Origin: Kushneria marisflavi
Lineage (GTDB): Bacteria > Pseudomonadota > Gammaproteobacteria > Pseudomonadales > Halomonadaceae
Assembly: GCF_002157205.1 (NCBI RefSeq)
Contig: NZ_CP021358.1
Coordinates: 1,860,001-1,924,000 of the forward strand
Direction: 5' to 3'
Length of the DNA: 64,000 bases
Of this stretch, positions 54,303 to 62,913 are shown piece by piece. The notes beneath the pieces are model-generated. The model made no database searches, had not been told where the DNA came from, and saw only the letters and a list, made by a program, of their open reading frames with translations. A program made the translations under genes and the position numbers. Every line of letters starts with the position of its first letter. Position 1 is the first letter of the stretch.

Positions 54303-55348
54303 GCCTGATCTGACGCCCGAGCTTTCTTTCGCACAGGCCCGGTGGTCTCGCGAATCGACAGCTCGGGCGCCATCATCTCCCTTCGCGGTGCCCCCTTCTC
54401 CCCACGAATGCGGCTCAGCAGCAGCTCGCTGGCCCGCGCGCCCATGAGATCGGTCCTGACCCGAACGCTGGTCAGGGGCGGTGTGGTATAGGCCGCGGCG
54501 CTCATGTCATCAAAGCCGGTAATGGAGACATCCACGCCCGGACGCAGCCCCAGCCCATGACAGGCGGACAGCGCCCCGAAAGCGATGACATCCGAAAAGC
54601 AGACCACCGCGGTCGGGGGGTTGGGCTGCGCCATGAGCGTCTCAAACCCCTGATGACCAAAGGCCAGAGTCGTGGGGCCGTGGTGCATGTGCGCCTCATC
54701 CGGCGGATGACCGGCCTGCCCAAGCGCAGCCCTGAAGGCACGTTCCCGCGCCTGCGCCGTTGAGGTGCTGCTGCCGCCGCCCAGCCAGCCGATGCGCTGA
54801 TGCCCCAGCGAACGCAGATGCTCGATCACCAGCGCCATGCCGCGGGCATCATCATTGATCACCCGATCCACTTCGGCGCCCGGCACATCCCGCGACAGCA
54901 GCACCAGCGGCAGATGACGCAGATGCGCGGCCTCTGCGCCGTGGAGGTCTTCCTGGGTCGTGCCGGCCGCGGGAATCAGAATCAGTCCCGAGGCTCCATG
55001 CTCGGCCATGCGACGCATGAAATCGGCCTGAACGCTCAGCGACTCCTGCGCATGGCAAAACAGCATCATGCGTTCCTCGGCGCGAAAACGCTGCTCCATG
55101 GCGGCGATGAACTCGGTGAAAAACGGATTGCCCAGATCGTTGAGACACAGCGCCACCGTGCCGCTGTCGCCGCGGCGCAGTCCTGCCGCATGGCGGTTGT
55201 AGATGTAGCCCACTTCCGCTGCCGCCGCTCGAACGCGCTGGCGCATTGCCGTCGAGATGCGCTCGTCATCACGCAGCGCCAGAGACACCGTCGAGACCGT
55301 GACCCCAACGCGCTCGGCAATGTGTTTGAGGGTAGGGCGTCGTGTCAT
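54299..55348 (-). CDS. LacI-family transcriptional regulator
   Basis: A 349-residue LacI/GalR repressor. Residues 5-27 form the helix-turn-helix (TLKHIAERVGVTVSTVSLAL) with hinge helix near 50-58 (YIYNRHAAGLRRG). A periplasmic-binding-protein-like sensor domain follows (NDLGNPFFTEF, RVINDDARGMALVIEHLRSLGH, GFDDMSAAAY). The divergent operon encodes a TTT transporter and an aldolase, which it presumably represses until an inducer, possibly a sugar acid or aldol product, binds. A 14-bp palindrome TTCAATCGATTGAA with central CG at 55473-55486 fits a LacI-family operator. Confidence 0.9.
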   Translation of the reverse strand: MTRRPTLKHIAERVGVTVSTVSLALRDDERISTAMRQRVRAAAAEVGYIYNRHAAGLRRGDSGTVALCLNDLGNPFFTEFIAAMEQRFRAEERMMLFCHAQESLSVQADFMRRMAEHGASGLILIPAAGTTQEDLHGAEAAHLRHLPLVLLSRDVPGAEVDRVINDDARGMALVIEHLRSLGHQRIGWLGGGSSTSTAQARERAFRAALGQAGHPPDEAHMHHGPTTLAFGHQGFETLMAQPNPPTAVVCFSDVIAFGALSACHGLGLRPGVDVSITGFDDMSAAAYTTPPLTSVRVRTDLMGARASELLLSRIRGEKGAPRREMMAPELSIRETTGPVRKKARASDQA

Positions 55349-55472
55349 GCCCGGTCTCCTTTGACCATCGAAAGGTTCATGGGCAAGCGAAGGACACCTG
55401 TCCGACCCGACCCGGTACGTCGCAGTTTGCCTGCCTCTTCGACCTTGTCATGAAAGACCATGGTCGCATTGG

Positions 55473-55486
55473 TTCAATCGATTGAA
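55473..55486. promoter_or_regulatory. Candidate LacI-family operator
   Basis: The perfect palindrome TTCAATCGATTGAA, centred on CG as usual for LacI-family sites, lies between the regulator gene and tctC, 82 bases before the tctC start. Confidence 0.7.
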
Positions 55487-55567
55487 TTGCGTTTAATCCT
55501 ATCAGATTTCGACACGACGGCTTGATTGGCCGCCTTTTTCTTCCTGTTCAACCACAGGAGCATCACC

Positions 55568-56563
55568 ATGGCTCACGTACTCTCCAGAACCGTTCTGATG
55601 ACTGCCGCCACCCTGGGGGCGCTGGTAACGGCCAGCGTGGCGCAGGCCGAAGACACTGCCTGCGACTGGACCCCCGATCGCGCCGTGACGGTCATCGTGC
55701 CCTGGGGCACCGGCGGCGGCACCGATGCCAATGCCCGCCGGCTGGCCAGCCTGCTGGAGCAGGAAATGGGCGTGCCCTTCAATGTGGTCAACCGCACCGG
55801 CGGTAATGGGGTGGTCGGCCATACGGCGCTGGCCCGGGCGCGGCCGGATGGTTACACCATTGGTGCGGCCACCATTGAGCTTGCCACCATGCACCACCTG
55901 GGACTGACGCCCCTGACCTGGCAGGACGCCACGCCGATCGCGCTGGTGGATCAAAACCCCGCCAGCGTCGTGGTGAAGGCAGACGCCCGGTGGGACTCGC
56001 TGGAGGCACTGCTGAAAGAGGCAAAAGAACACCCCGGCGAGCTGACCGCGTCCGGCACCGCTCAGGGCGGTATCTGGCATCTGGCGCTGGCCGGCATGCT
56101 TCAGGCCGAGGGCCTGCCGCCCGACGCCATTCGCTGGGTCCCAAGCCAGGGGGCGGCGCCGGCGCTGCAGGAGCTGATGGCCGGCGGCGTCAATGTCGCC
56201 ACTCCGTCGCTGTCGGAAGCACAACACCTGGTCGAACAGGGTGAGTTGAAGGCGCTGGCCTATATGAGTGACACCCCCAACTCGAACCTGCCCGACGTGC
56301 CGCTGACCGCAGACCTGCTCGACAGCGGCTGGACGCAGAGTGCCTTCATGACCATCAGCGGCCCCGGCAAACTGCCCGAGGAGATGACCTGCGCCTACGC
56401 CAACGCCATCGAGAAGATCACCCAGAGCGATGAGTGGGCCCAGTTCAAGGCCAGCCGCGGCAGTGAGGTGGTGTTTGAGGGTCCCGAGCAGACCGCCGAG
56501 CTGTTCAGTGAGACCGATCAGCAGCTGGGTGAGGTCATCAATGCCATCGGTCTGGCCCGATAG
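55568..56563 (+). CDS. tctC: TTT transporter solute-binding protein TctC
   Basis: A 331-residue periplasmic binding protein of the tripartite tricarboxylate transporter family. A Sec signal peptide (residues 1-25, MTAATLGALVTASVAQA) is cleaved before EDTACDW. WGTGGGTDANARRLASLLEQ and VNRTGGNGVVGHTALARARP are typical of TctC/Bug proteins. The ligand is likely a carboxylate; specificity is not predictable. AGGAG precedes the ATG by seven bases. It is the first gene of the tctCBA-aldolase operon and follows a LacI-type operator. Confidence 0.92.
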   Translation: MAHVLSRTVLMTAATLGALVTASVAQAEDTACDWTPDRAVTVIVPWGTGGGTDANARRLASLLEQEMGVPFNVVNRTGGNGVVGHTALARARPDGYTIGAATIELATMHHLGLTPLTWQDATPIALVDQNPASVVVKADARWDSLEALLKEAKEHPGELTASGTAQGGIWHLALAGMLQAEGLPPDAIRWVPSQGAAPALQELMAGGVNVATPSLSEAQHLVEQGELKALAYMSDTPNSNLPDVPLTADLLDSGWTQSAFMTISGPGKLPEEMTCAYANAIEKITQSDEWAQFKASRGSEVVFEGPEQTAELFSETDQQLGEVINAIGLAR

Positions 56564-56608
56564 GCAGGAAGACAGGGATGAATGAGCGCGGCAGGCAAGG
56601 AGAGAGAG

Positions 56609-57106
56609 ATGGCACGCACTGACCTATGGTCCGGCCTTTTGCTGACGCTGTTCGGGGCGCTGATCTTCTGGCGCGCCTCGACCTTTCCGAGCATGGCGGG
56701 TCTTGTCTATGGTCCCGGGCTTTTCCCCTCGATTGCCGCTGTCGGGCTCATGGTCTGTGGTGCCCTGCTGCTGGTCTCGGCGCTGGTGATTCAAGGGCGC
56801 ACCATGGCAGCCGGCGCAGCCGACCGGGCCGAGGCCGATCACAGGCCATCGATGGATCGTCGCCGGGCCGGCGCCCGACTGGCGGCGCTGGTGCTGATCG
56901 TGGCCGGATTCGGGCTGGCGCTGGAGCCGCTGGGCTTTCATGTCACATCGATACTTGCCATCACGGCCACGGCCCGGCTCTTTGGCCTGAACCTGCTGCG
57001 GGCGCTGTGCCTGTCCGTGCCGCTGACGTTCGGGGTGCATCTGCTGTTTTATTCGGTGATGCATGTCCCGCTGCCCTGGGGCGTCATGACCCCACTGGCC
57101 TGGTGA
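56609..57106 (+). CDS. tctB: TTT transporter small membrane subunit TctB
   Basis: A 165-residue membrane protein with four hydrophobic helices, the size and layout of TctB. The N-terminus ARTDLWSGLLLTLFGALIF, with FPSMAGLVYGPGLFPSIAAV following, is characteristic. AAGGAG lies about seven bases before the ATG at 56609; an earlier in-frame ATG at 56582 lacks such a site. It lies between tctC and tctA, as in other TTT operons, and ends seven bases before tctA. Confidence 0.88.
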   Translation: MARTDLWSGLLLTLFGALIFWRASTFPSMAGLVYGPGLFPSIAAVGLMVCGALLLVSALVIQGRTMAAGAADRAEADHRPSMDRRRAGARLAALVLIVAGFGLALEPLGFHVTSILAITATARLFGLNLLRALCLSVPLTFGVHLLFYSVMHVPLPWGVMTPLAW

Positions 57107-57112
57107 TCCCTC

Positions 57113-58639
57113 ATGGATATCGACACGCTGCTTCGTCTTTTCTCGCCCCAGTCGCTGACCGTGCTGGCGCTGTGCACACTGTATGGCACCCTGGTCGGGG
57201 CCATGCCGGGGCTGACCGCCACCATGGCCGTGGCGCTGCTGGTGCCCTTTACCTACTTCATGGACCCTTTGGTGGCCATCAGCGCCATCGTGGCCACCAC
57301 CACCACGGCCATCTTTGCCGGCGATATTCCCGGCGCACTGCTGCGTATCCCGGGGACACCGGCCTCGGCGGCCTACGTCGAGGATGCCTTCCAGCTGTCG
57401 AGCGCCGGCAAATCCCGTTCGACCCTGCTGGTCTCACTGCTGGCCGCCTCCATCGGCGGGATCGTGGGCGTCGTGCTGCTGGCCCTGATCGCCCCGCAGC
57501 TGGCCCGGGTGGCCATCGGATTTTCAAGCTATGAGGTGTTCTGGCTGGCAACACTGGGCCTGAGCTGCGCCGTCATGACCAGCAACGCCTCGGTCATCAA
57601 GAGCTTTGCCAGCCTGTTCATCGGTCTGTTCATCGCCTGCATCGGCATTGATGTGGCCGTGGGCCATCCACGCTTTACCTTCGGCTGGTATGAACTCTTT
57701 GATGGCGTGAGCTTCATTCCCGCCATCATCGGTCTTTTTGCCCTCAGTGAAATCATGCGTGCTGCCAGTACCGGCAGGCATCAGCCGCCGCCCATCGAGG
57801 TACGCGAGACCCTGCCGCAGGCGTTCCGCGAGGCCATTACCACCCTGACGCGCTATCGACGCAATGTGGCACGTTCAAGCGTTGCCGGCACCCTGATCGG
57901 TGCATTGCCGGGCGCCGGTGCCGATATCGCGGCCTGGATCTGTTATGCCTTTTCAAAGCGTTTTTCGCGCCATCCCGAACGCTACGGCAAGGGACACATT
58001 GAAGGCATCGTGGATGGCGGCTCGGCCAACAATGCCGCGATCGGGGGTGCCTGGACACCGGCGCTGGTGTTTGGCATCCCGGGCGACAGCGTCACCGCCA
58101 TTGCCATCGGTATTTTGCTGCTCAATGGCATGTCACCGGGCCCGCGCATTTTTACCGACAATCCGGAGATCGTGCACACCCTGTACGGCGCCTTTGCCAT
58201 GGCCAACGTGCTGATGATTCCGGTCGGCATCATTGTGATCGCGCTGTCGAGCAAAATCGTTCGCATTCCTCGTCGCGTCCTGATGCCAATCGTGCTGCTG
58301 TTTTCGCTGGTCGGGGCCTACGCCATTACCAACTCCGTCGTCGCGGTCTGGATCGTGCTGGCGCTGGGTATTCTGGGCTATGCCATGGAAGCCACCGGAT
58401 TTCCACTGGCGCCGGCCATTCTTGGCATCGTGCTGGGCGGTATTGTCGAAGAAAACTTCATGACGTCGATGATCAAGTCGCAGGGCAACCTGCTCGCCTT
58501 TTTCGAGCGCCCGTGGGCCGCCGGACTGGGCGTCCTGACCTTGCTGGTCTGGATGGTTCTGCTCTGTCAAGCACTTTATGAGGGCTACAGGCGTCAGCGT
58601 GCCCTCTCTTTCAATACACCCAAGCGAGAGCCCCGATGA
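57113..58639 (+). CDS. tctA: TTT transporter large membrane subunit TctA
   Basis: A 508-residue protein with about twelve helices, the permease subunit of the tripartite tricarboxylate transporter. TctA signatures are visible: GTLVGAMPGLTATMAVALLV near the N-terminus, GTLIGALPGAGADIAAWICY in the second half and FGIPGDSVTAIAIGILLLNG after it; the family has two such repeats. It overlaps the aldolase gene by four bases (ATGA), linking uptake to a catabolic enzyme. Confidence 0.92.
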   Translation: MDIDTLLRLFSPQSLTVLALCTLYGTLVGAMPGLTATMAVALLVPFTYFMDPLVAISAIVATTTTAIFAGDIPGALLRIPGTPASAAYVEDAFQLSSAGKSRSTLLVSLLAASIGGIVGVVLLALIAPQLARVAIGFSSYEVFWLATLGLSCAVMTSNASVIKSFASLFIGLFIACIGIDVAVGHPRFTFGWYELFDGVSFIPAIIGLFALSEIMRAASTGRHQPPPIEVRETLPQAFREAITTLTRYRRNVARSSVAGTLIGALPGAGADIAAWICYAFSKRFSRHPERYGKGHIEGIVDGGSANNAAIGGAWTPALVFGIPGDSVTAIAIGILLLNGMSPGPRIFTDNPEIVHTLYGAFAMANVLMIPVGIIVIALSSKIVRIPRRVLMPIVLLFSLVGAYAITNSVVAVWIVLALGILGYAMEATGFPLAPAILGIVLGGIVEENFMTSMIKSQGNLLAFFERPWAAGLGVLTLLVWMVLLCQALYEGYRRQRALSFNTPKREPR

Positions 58640-59424
58640 CTGCCTTTAACCCGACCCGTCAGGCCCTGGAACAGGGCCGCACCGTTAGTGCACTATGGCT
58701 TGAAAGTGCCAGTCCCGAAATTGCCGAGCTGGCCGTCCATGCCGGCTGGAAAACCATTCTGGTCGACAACGAGCACGGAATATCAAGCCTTGAACACACG
58801 GCACACCTGCTGCGGGCCGTCGAGGCCGCCGATGGTGATGTGGTGCTGCGGATACCTGCCGATGACCCTGCCTATCTGAAACGGATACTGGACATGGGCG
58901 TGCGCTCGATCATGGTGCCCATGGTCAACTCTGCCGCACAGGCCCGTGCCATCGTGGATGCCTGTCGCTATCCGCCACAGGGCAATCGTGGCTATGCCGC
59001 CCCCATTGTGAGGGCTTCGCGCTTTGGTGCCGTCGGCGACTATGCCCGCATTGCCAATGACAACCTGCTGCTGATCGTACAGATCGAACACGTTGCTGCC
59101 CGTGACGAAATCGAGGCCATCGCGGCCGTCGAGGGCATCGACATGCTGTTTATCGGGCCCAATGATCTGGCAGGCTCCATGGGGCGGCTGGAGCAGCTGG
59201 AAGACGCCGAAGTACGCCAGACCATCGAGGCACTAGAGACACGTATTACGGCAAGCGGTTGCTGGATGGGCACCATTACAGCGCCGACCCGTGGCATCGA
59301 GACGCTGTCAGAGGCCGGATACCGCTTCGTGGCCGGACCCAATGATATCGCCATCATGGCCAATGCCCTGCGCAACGAAGCCGCTCGCTGGCGTGAACTC
59401 TCCACGGATTTTGATTTAACCTGA
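58636..59424 (+). CDS. HpcH/HpaI-family class II aldolase
   Basis: A 262-residue TIM-barrel aldolase of the HpcH/HpaI (citrate lyase beta-like) family. Recognisable elements are WKTILVDNEHGISSLEHT near residues 35-52, GVRSIMVPMVNSAAQARAIV near 90-110, and the metal site VQIEHVAARDEIEAI and MLFIGPNDLAGSMG with the usual Glu and Asp. Members split 2-keto-3-deoxy acids, 4-hydroxy-2-ketoheptanedioate and similar compounds into pyruvate and an aldehyde. Four-base overlap with tctA suggests that the imported carboxylate, or a product of it, is its substrate. Confidence 0.88.
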   Translation: MTAFNPTRQALEQGRTVSALWLESASPEIAELAVHAGWKTILVDNEHGISSLEHTAHLLRAVEAADGDVVLRIPADDPAYLKRILDMGVRSIMVPMVNSAAQARAIVDACRYPPQGNRGYAAPIVRASRFGAVGDYARIANDNLLLIVQIEHVAARDEIEAIAAVEGIDMLFIGPNDLAGSMGRLEQLEDAEVRQTIEALETRITASGCWMGTITAPTRGIETLSEAGYRFVAGPNDIAIMANALRNEAARWRELSTDFDLT

Positions 59425-59528
59425 TCACGGCCCGGGGCCCCGTAGGGTCCCGGTCATCCACCGCAGCCAGGTGCTCCGCGCCCAGCATGGGGGTCGTGCG
59501 CTTCTGCCCGTGATACCGGTTCATTTCA

Positions 59529-60563
59529 ATGTCTGACCTGACCTCCTGCTTTCCCGATCAAACCACGCTCGAAGGCCTGGCCCATATGGCGCTGGGCCAC
59601 GTCGAGCGTGAGTACCCCAATCTAGTGACTCACATGATGCGCGGGGCGCACGACATTGCCGCGCCTTCCACCCTGCATCCGATCTTTTACGGCAGTCTTG
59701 ACTGGCATTCCTGCGTGCACAGCTACTGGCTGCTGGTACGCGTGTCGCGCCTTTATCCCACCAGCGAGATCGCAGCGCGCGTACAGGCACTGCTGCAACG
59801 CAACATCACCACCGAGAAGGTGGCAGGAGAACTGGCCTATTTTCAGGCGCCGGGACGCGACGGTTTCGAACGCCCCTACGGCTGGGCATGGTTTTTGAAA
59901 CTCGTTGCCGAGCTTGAGACCTCCCCCCATGAGGCGATGCAGCAGGCGGCACAAACGCTGGCGCCTCTGATCCGTTTCATGACTCAGGCGTTTCTTGAGT
60001 TCTGGCCAAAGCAGACCTATCCGATTCGCACCGGTACCCATTACAACAGCGCCTTCGCTGGTGTCATGGCCCTTGAGTATGCGCGCATGCCTCACCAGCC
60101 GCCCGAACGCACGGCGCTTGAGCAGGTGCTGTGTCGGCGGGCACGGGAATGGTTCGACGGCGATCGTGGTGCCCAGGCCTGGGAGCCGGGCGGTGACGAG
60201 TTTCTCTCCCCGACGCTGATCGAGGCGCTCTACATGGCGCACGCGCTTGAGCCCGAGGCCTTCCGTAACTGGTTTGACGCCTTTTTACCGGCACTGGCCA
60301 GCGGTCAGCCGGAAACGCTGTTTATCCCGGCGGTGGTCAGCGATCGCAGCGATGGCAAGATCGCCCATCTGGATGGACTGAACCTGAGCCGCGCCTGGTG
60401 TTTTCGGTCGCTGGCTGCCCGGCTTGGCCAGGAACATCCCGCCCGCCTGCGCATGCAGAAGAGCGCCGAGACCCATCTGGCCGCGGCGCTCTCTCATCTC
60501 GGGGAGGATTATATGGGCGAGCACTGGCTGGCCACGCTCGCCCTGCTGGCACTGGAAGCCTGA
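59529..60563 (+). CDS. DUF2891 family protein
   Basis: A 344-residue soluble, probably (alpha/alpha)-barrel protein of the DUF2891 family. Typical stretches are HPIFYGSLDWHSCVHSYWLL near residues 50-70, ERPYGWAWFLKLVAEL near 115-130, IRTGTHYNSAFA near 160-172 and DEFLSPTLIEALYMAHAL near 222-240. No catalytic role is established to my knowledge; the DWHSCVHSYW motif with paired His and Trp suggests sugar or metal binding. There is no signal peptide. It is separated by 104 bases from the aldolase gene, so operon membership is possible but not sure. Confidence 0.82.
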   Translation: MSDLTSCFPDQTTLEGLAHMALGHVEREYPNLVTHMMRGAHDIAAPSTLHPIFYGSLDWHSCVHSYWLLVRVSRLYPTSEIAARVQALLQRNITTEKVAGELAYFQAPGRDGFERPYGWAWFLKLVAELETSPHEAMQQAAQTLAPLIRFMTQAFLEFWPKQTYPIRTGTHYNSAFAGVMALEYARMPHQPPERTALEQVLCRRAREWFDGDRGAQAWEPGGDEFLSPTLIEALYMAHALEPEAFRNWFDAFLPALASGQPETLFIPAVVSDRSDGKIAHLDGLNLSRAWCFRSLAARLGQEHPARLRMQKSAETHLAAALSHLGEDYMGEHWLATLALLALEA

Positions 60564-60578
60564 GCGCTCGGAAGGGTC

Positions 60579-61667
60579 TCAGTGGGCCGGATGCAACAGC
60601 CCGGTCCGATAGGCCACGCGCCGGAAGGTATGTGGCATGGTAAACAGCACACGACCCGGGCCACGGTTGAGCGCCTGATGGACCAGCAGACACAGCGCAC
60701 CAATCAGCAGCGTCATGGCCAGCGGCGTCACGGCCAACACACCGTTGCCAAGCGCGCCTTCGACATACAGCACCTCGGGCATGAAAGCGACCAGGACAAA
60801 GATCAGCAGCTTGTGGATCACGTAGATCGGCAGGGTGCGTCGGCCGATATCGCACAACATCGCCATTTTGAATCGCTGCGTCAGCAGGGCAAACAGATCG
60901 ATGGTGGTCGAGACCATGAGTAGAGCGAGCACCAGCTTCACGCCCGGTGCGTCCATGCTCCCCAGCTTCCAGGCCGCCCCCAGCGCCATCAGGGTCAGGA
61001 CGGCCGTGATCACGAATCGAACGGGGTTGCCCCGCGTGTAGTGGCGGGTGATCAACGGCTGAAGGTGGCAACCGATGGCGAAAAAGAAGAGATAGTTCAT
61101 CAGCGTGGCCACATTCCACCATGACGACGGCAGCCACAGACTGGACACCAGATGCAGCACCACGCCAAGCCCGATGCTGATCACGGCCGGGTACGCCGTG
61201 TGCTGGAGCAGCTTGCAGGCGACGAAGTAGAGCACCAGCGCATAGAGATACCAGAGCCCCGTATTGGCGCTGACCAACTGCATGACCACCCCTGTCAGGG
61301 TTTCGGGATGGGCGCCGGCCGCGGCAACGTCAACATTCAACGGGACAATCACGCCTTCAATGAACAACCAGTACAGTCCGACCCACAGGACATAGACCCA
61401 GAGTAAATTGGCCACGCGGCTGGTGCGGACCTGCTCCCAGCCACGCCCCGTAATCGAGCGGCTGGCCAGAAAGCCCGAGATGAGAAAGAACAGCGGCATA
61501 CGCAGGGGCTTGAGCGCCGTGATTCCCAGACTCCATAGCGTGGGGACCGCCGTCTGACCGAAATCGATCTGCTGCAGCACCATTTGATTAAAGTGATAAA
61601 GCACCACCGCAAGGATACACACTCCCTTGGCGGCATCGATCCAGTCGATCCGACGTGCACCGGGCAT
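60579..61667 (-). CDS. Acyltransferase-3 family membrane protein (OpgC-like)
   Basis: A 362-residue integral membrane protein with about ten helices. The N-terminus RRIDWIDAAKGVCILAVVLY, with HFN following, carries the conserved Asp and His of the acyltransferase-3 family, and PLFFLISGFLASRSI follows. Members acylate cell-surface glycans (for example OpgC, OafA). The acceptor is unknown; OpgC-like succinylation of osmoregulated glucans is only one possibility. It is convergent with the DUF2891 gene, 15 bases apart. The start is the first in-frame ATG with the family N-terminus. Confidence 0.82.
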   Translation of the reverse strand: MPGARRIDWIDAAKGVCILAVVLYHFNQMVLQQIDFGQTAVPTLWSLGITALKPLRMPLFFLISGFLASRSITGRGWEQVRTSRVANLLWVYVLWVGLYWLFIEGVIVPLNVDVAAAGAHPETLTGVVMQLVSANTGLWYLYALVLYFVACKLLQHTAYPAVISIGLGVVLHLVSSLWLPSSWWNVATLMNYLFFFAIGCHLQPLITRHYTRGNPVRFVITAVLTLMALGAAWKLGSMDAPGVKLVLALLMVSTTIDLFALLTQRFKMAMLCDIGRRTLPIYVIHKLLIFVLVAFMPEVLYVEGALGNGVLAVTPLAMTLLIGALCLLVHQALNRGPGRVLFTMPHTFRRVAYRTGLLHPAH

Positions 61668-61755
61668 GCAGACACCTCGTTTTATTTGAGAAAATGTTAA
61701 ATAAAGCGAAGATATTATGCGCGGCTCGAAAAACTAATCCATGGAGGGCAAAAAC

Positions 61756-61848
61756 ATGACACAAAACGACGTCAATGGTTACGTTAAACCCCTTTTCCAG
61801 TCGCCAAATATTTCATCAATGAAGACCTCGCAGGATGAGATAACCTGA
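61756..61848 (+). CDS. Possible 30-residue small protein
   Basis: A 30-codon frame (begins MTQNDVNGYVK, ends SQDEIT) follows GGAGGG with seven-base spacing. It lies in the gap upstream of the acyltransferase gene and is divergent from it. The peptide is polar, without signal or membrane segment, and not recognised. Immediately at its stop begins a palindrome ATGATATATCAT (61848-61859). It could be a genuine small gene, a leader peptide, a remnant or chance. Confidence 0.3.
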   Translation: MTQNDVNGYVKPLFQSPNISSMKTSQDEIT

Positions 61849-61892
61849 TGATATATCATGATGTGATCGACAGTGTGCAGTGTTGAAGGATC

Positions 61893-61925
61893 GCCCGGTG
61901 ATCCTGAACGGAAAATACACCGGGC
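61893..61925 (-). terminator. Stem-loop downstream of the 2-hydroxyacid dehydrogenase gene
   Basis: GCCCGGTG (61893-61900) pairs with CACCGGGC (61918-61925). It lies past the 3' end of the minus-strand dehydrogenase gene. Only weak T-richness follows on that strand, so termination is plausible but not certain. Confidence 0.45.
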
Positions 61926-61940
61926 AGCCACCGGGTCATC

Positions 61941-62909
61941 TCATCCCACGATGTTGCAAGGCTCGCGGCCGTCGAGCAGCCGATTGATATTATCGGCCAT
62001 GGCATCCTTGCGACGCTCGAGCGTCCCCTGGGTCCAGCCTGACATGTGCGGTGTCATGACCAGATTGTCGAGGGTCTGAAAGGGCAGATGGCCCGGGTGG
62101 GGGGCACCCTGTTCGGCCGATGGATACACATACCAGGTGTCGATGGTGGCGCGGCGGATGCGTCGCGAGGACAGCGCGTCAAAGAGCGCCTTCTCTTCGA
62201 TGACACCGCCTCGACCCACGTTGATGACATGAACGTGTTCCGGCAGGGCTTCAAAGGCGCCGGCATCTACCAGTCCGCGAGTGGCAGGGGTCTCCGGCAG
62301 CGCCAAGACCAGGGCATCAAGCCCCTGATAGAAGCTTTCAAGCTCATCCAGTCCGAAAGCCTGCTCGAGGCCATACGCCTGCGCCTCTACCGGCGAACGG
62401 TTGGCGGCACGAACCCGCAGACCCAGCGCCCGGGCCGTGGCTGCCAGCGACTGGCCGATATGACCAAATCCGAGGATTCCAAGCAGCTGACCATGCAGCT
62501 CGCCATGCAGATGACGCCCCGATTGATAATACCAGTCGCCCTGCCGCAGGCGCTGATTGGCCTCCGCCAGCGGCACGCAATCATTGAGCAGGGCGGCCAT
62601 GACATATTCGGTAATGGGAATATCGTGACCGTGACAGTTGCACAGCATGGCGCCTTCAGGGAGACGTGAGGTGTCGATGGCATCCACACCGGCGCCTACG
62701 GCCTGAAAGAGACGCACCGTCTCGGGTCGCGGCTGTTCGGCATCAAGGCGATGTCCGAGGATGATGTCGGCACGGGCAAACGCCGCTCGACCGGCCTCAT
62801 CAAGCGTATCCGGCAGGCAGATCAGCTCGGCCTCGTGCTGCAGGCGGTCGCTGAACCCCTCGTGAAAGCTGGCAGCGTTCTGACCATGAAAGACAATGCG
62901 TGTACTCAC
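61941..62909 (-). CDS. D-isomer specific 2-hydroxyacid dehydrogenase
   Basis: A 322-residue NAD(P)-dependent oxidoreductase. The Rossmann motif GILGFGHIGQSLA is near residues 145-157. The catalytic Arg is in VINVGRGGVIEEK and the His in MTPHMSGWT near 285-293. The usual LDVFEEEP segment that carries the catalytic Glu is replaced by ATIDTWYVYP, a variation seen in some phosphoglycerate-dehydrogenase-like subfamilies. It interconverts a 2-keto acid and a D-2-hydroxy acid of unknown identity. The regulator gene is four bases upstream on the same strand, and both are divergent from a solute-binding protein gene, so it likely acts on an imported acid. Confidence 0.88.
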   Translation of the reverse strand: MSTRIVFHGQNAASFHEGFSDRLQHEAELICLPDTLDEAGRAAFARADIILGHRLDAEQPRPETVRLFQAVGAGVDAIDTSRLPEGAMLCNCHGHDIPITEYVMAALLNDCVPLAEANQRLRQGDWYYQSGRHLHGELHGQLLGILGFGHIGQSLAATARALGLRVRAANRSPVEAQAYGLEQAFGLDELESFYQGLDALVLALPETPATRGLVDAGAFEALPEHVHVINVGRGGVIEEKALFDALSSRRIRRATIDTWYVYPSAEQGAPHPGHLPFQTLDNLVMTPHMSGWTQGTLERRKDAMADNINRLLDGREPCNIVG

Positions 62910-62913
62910 GTCG

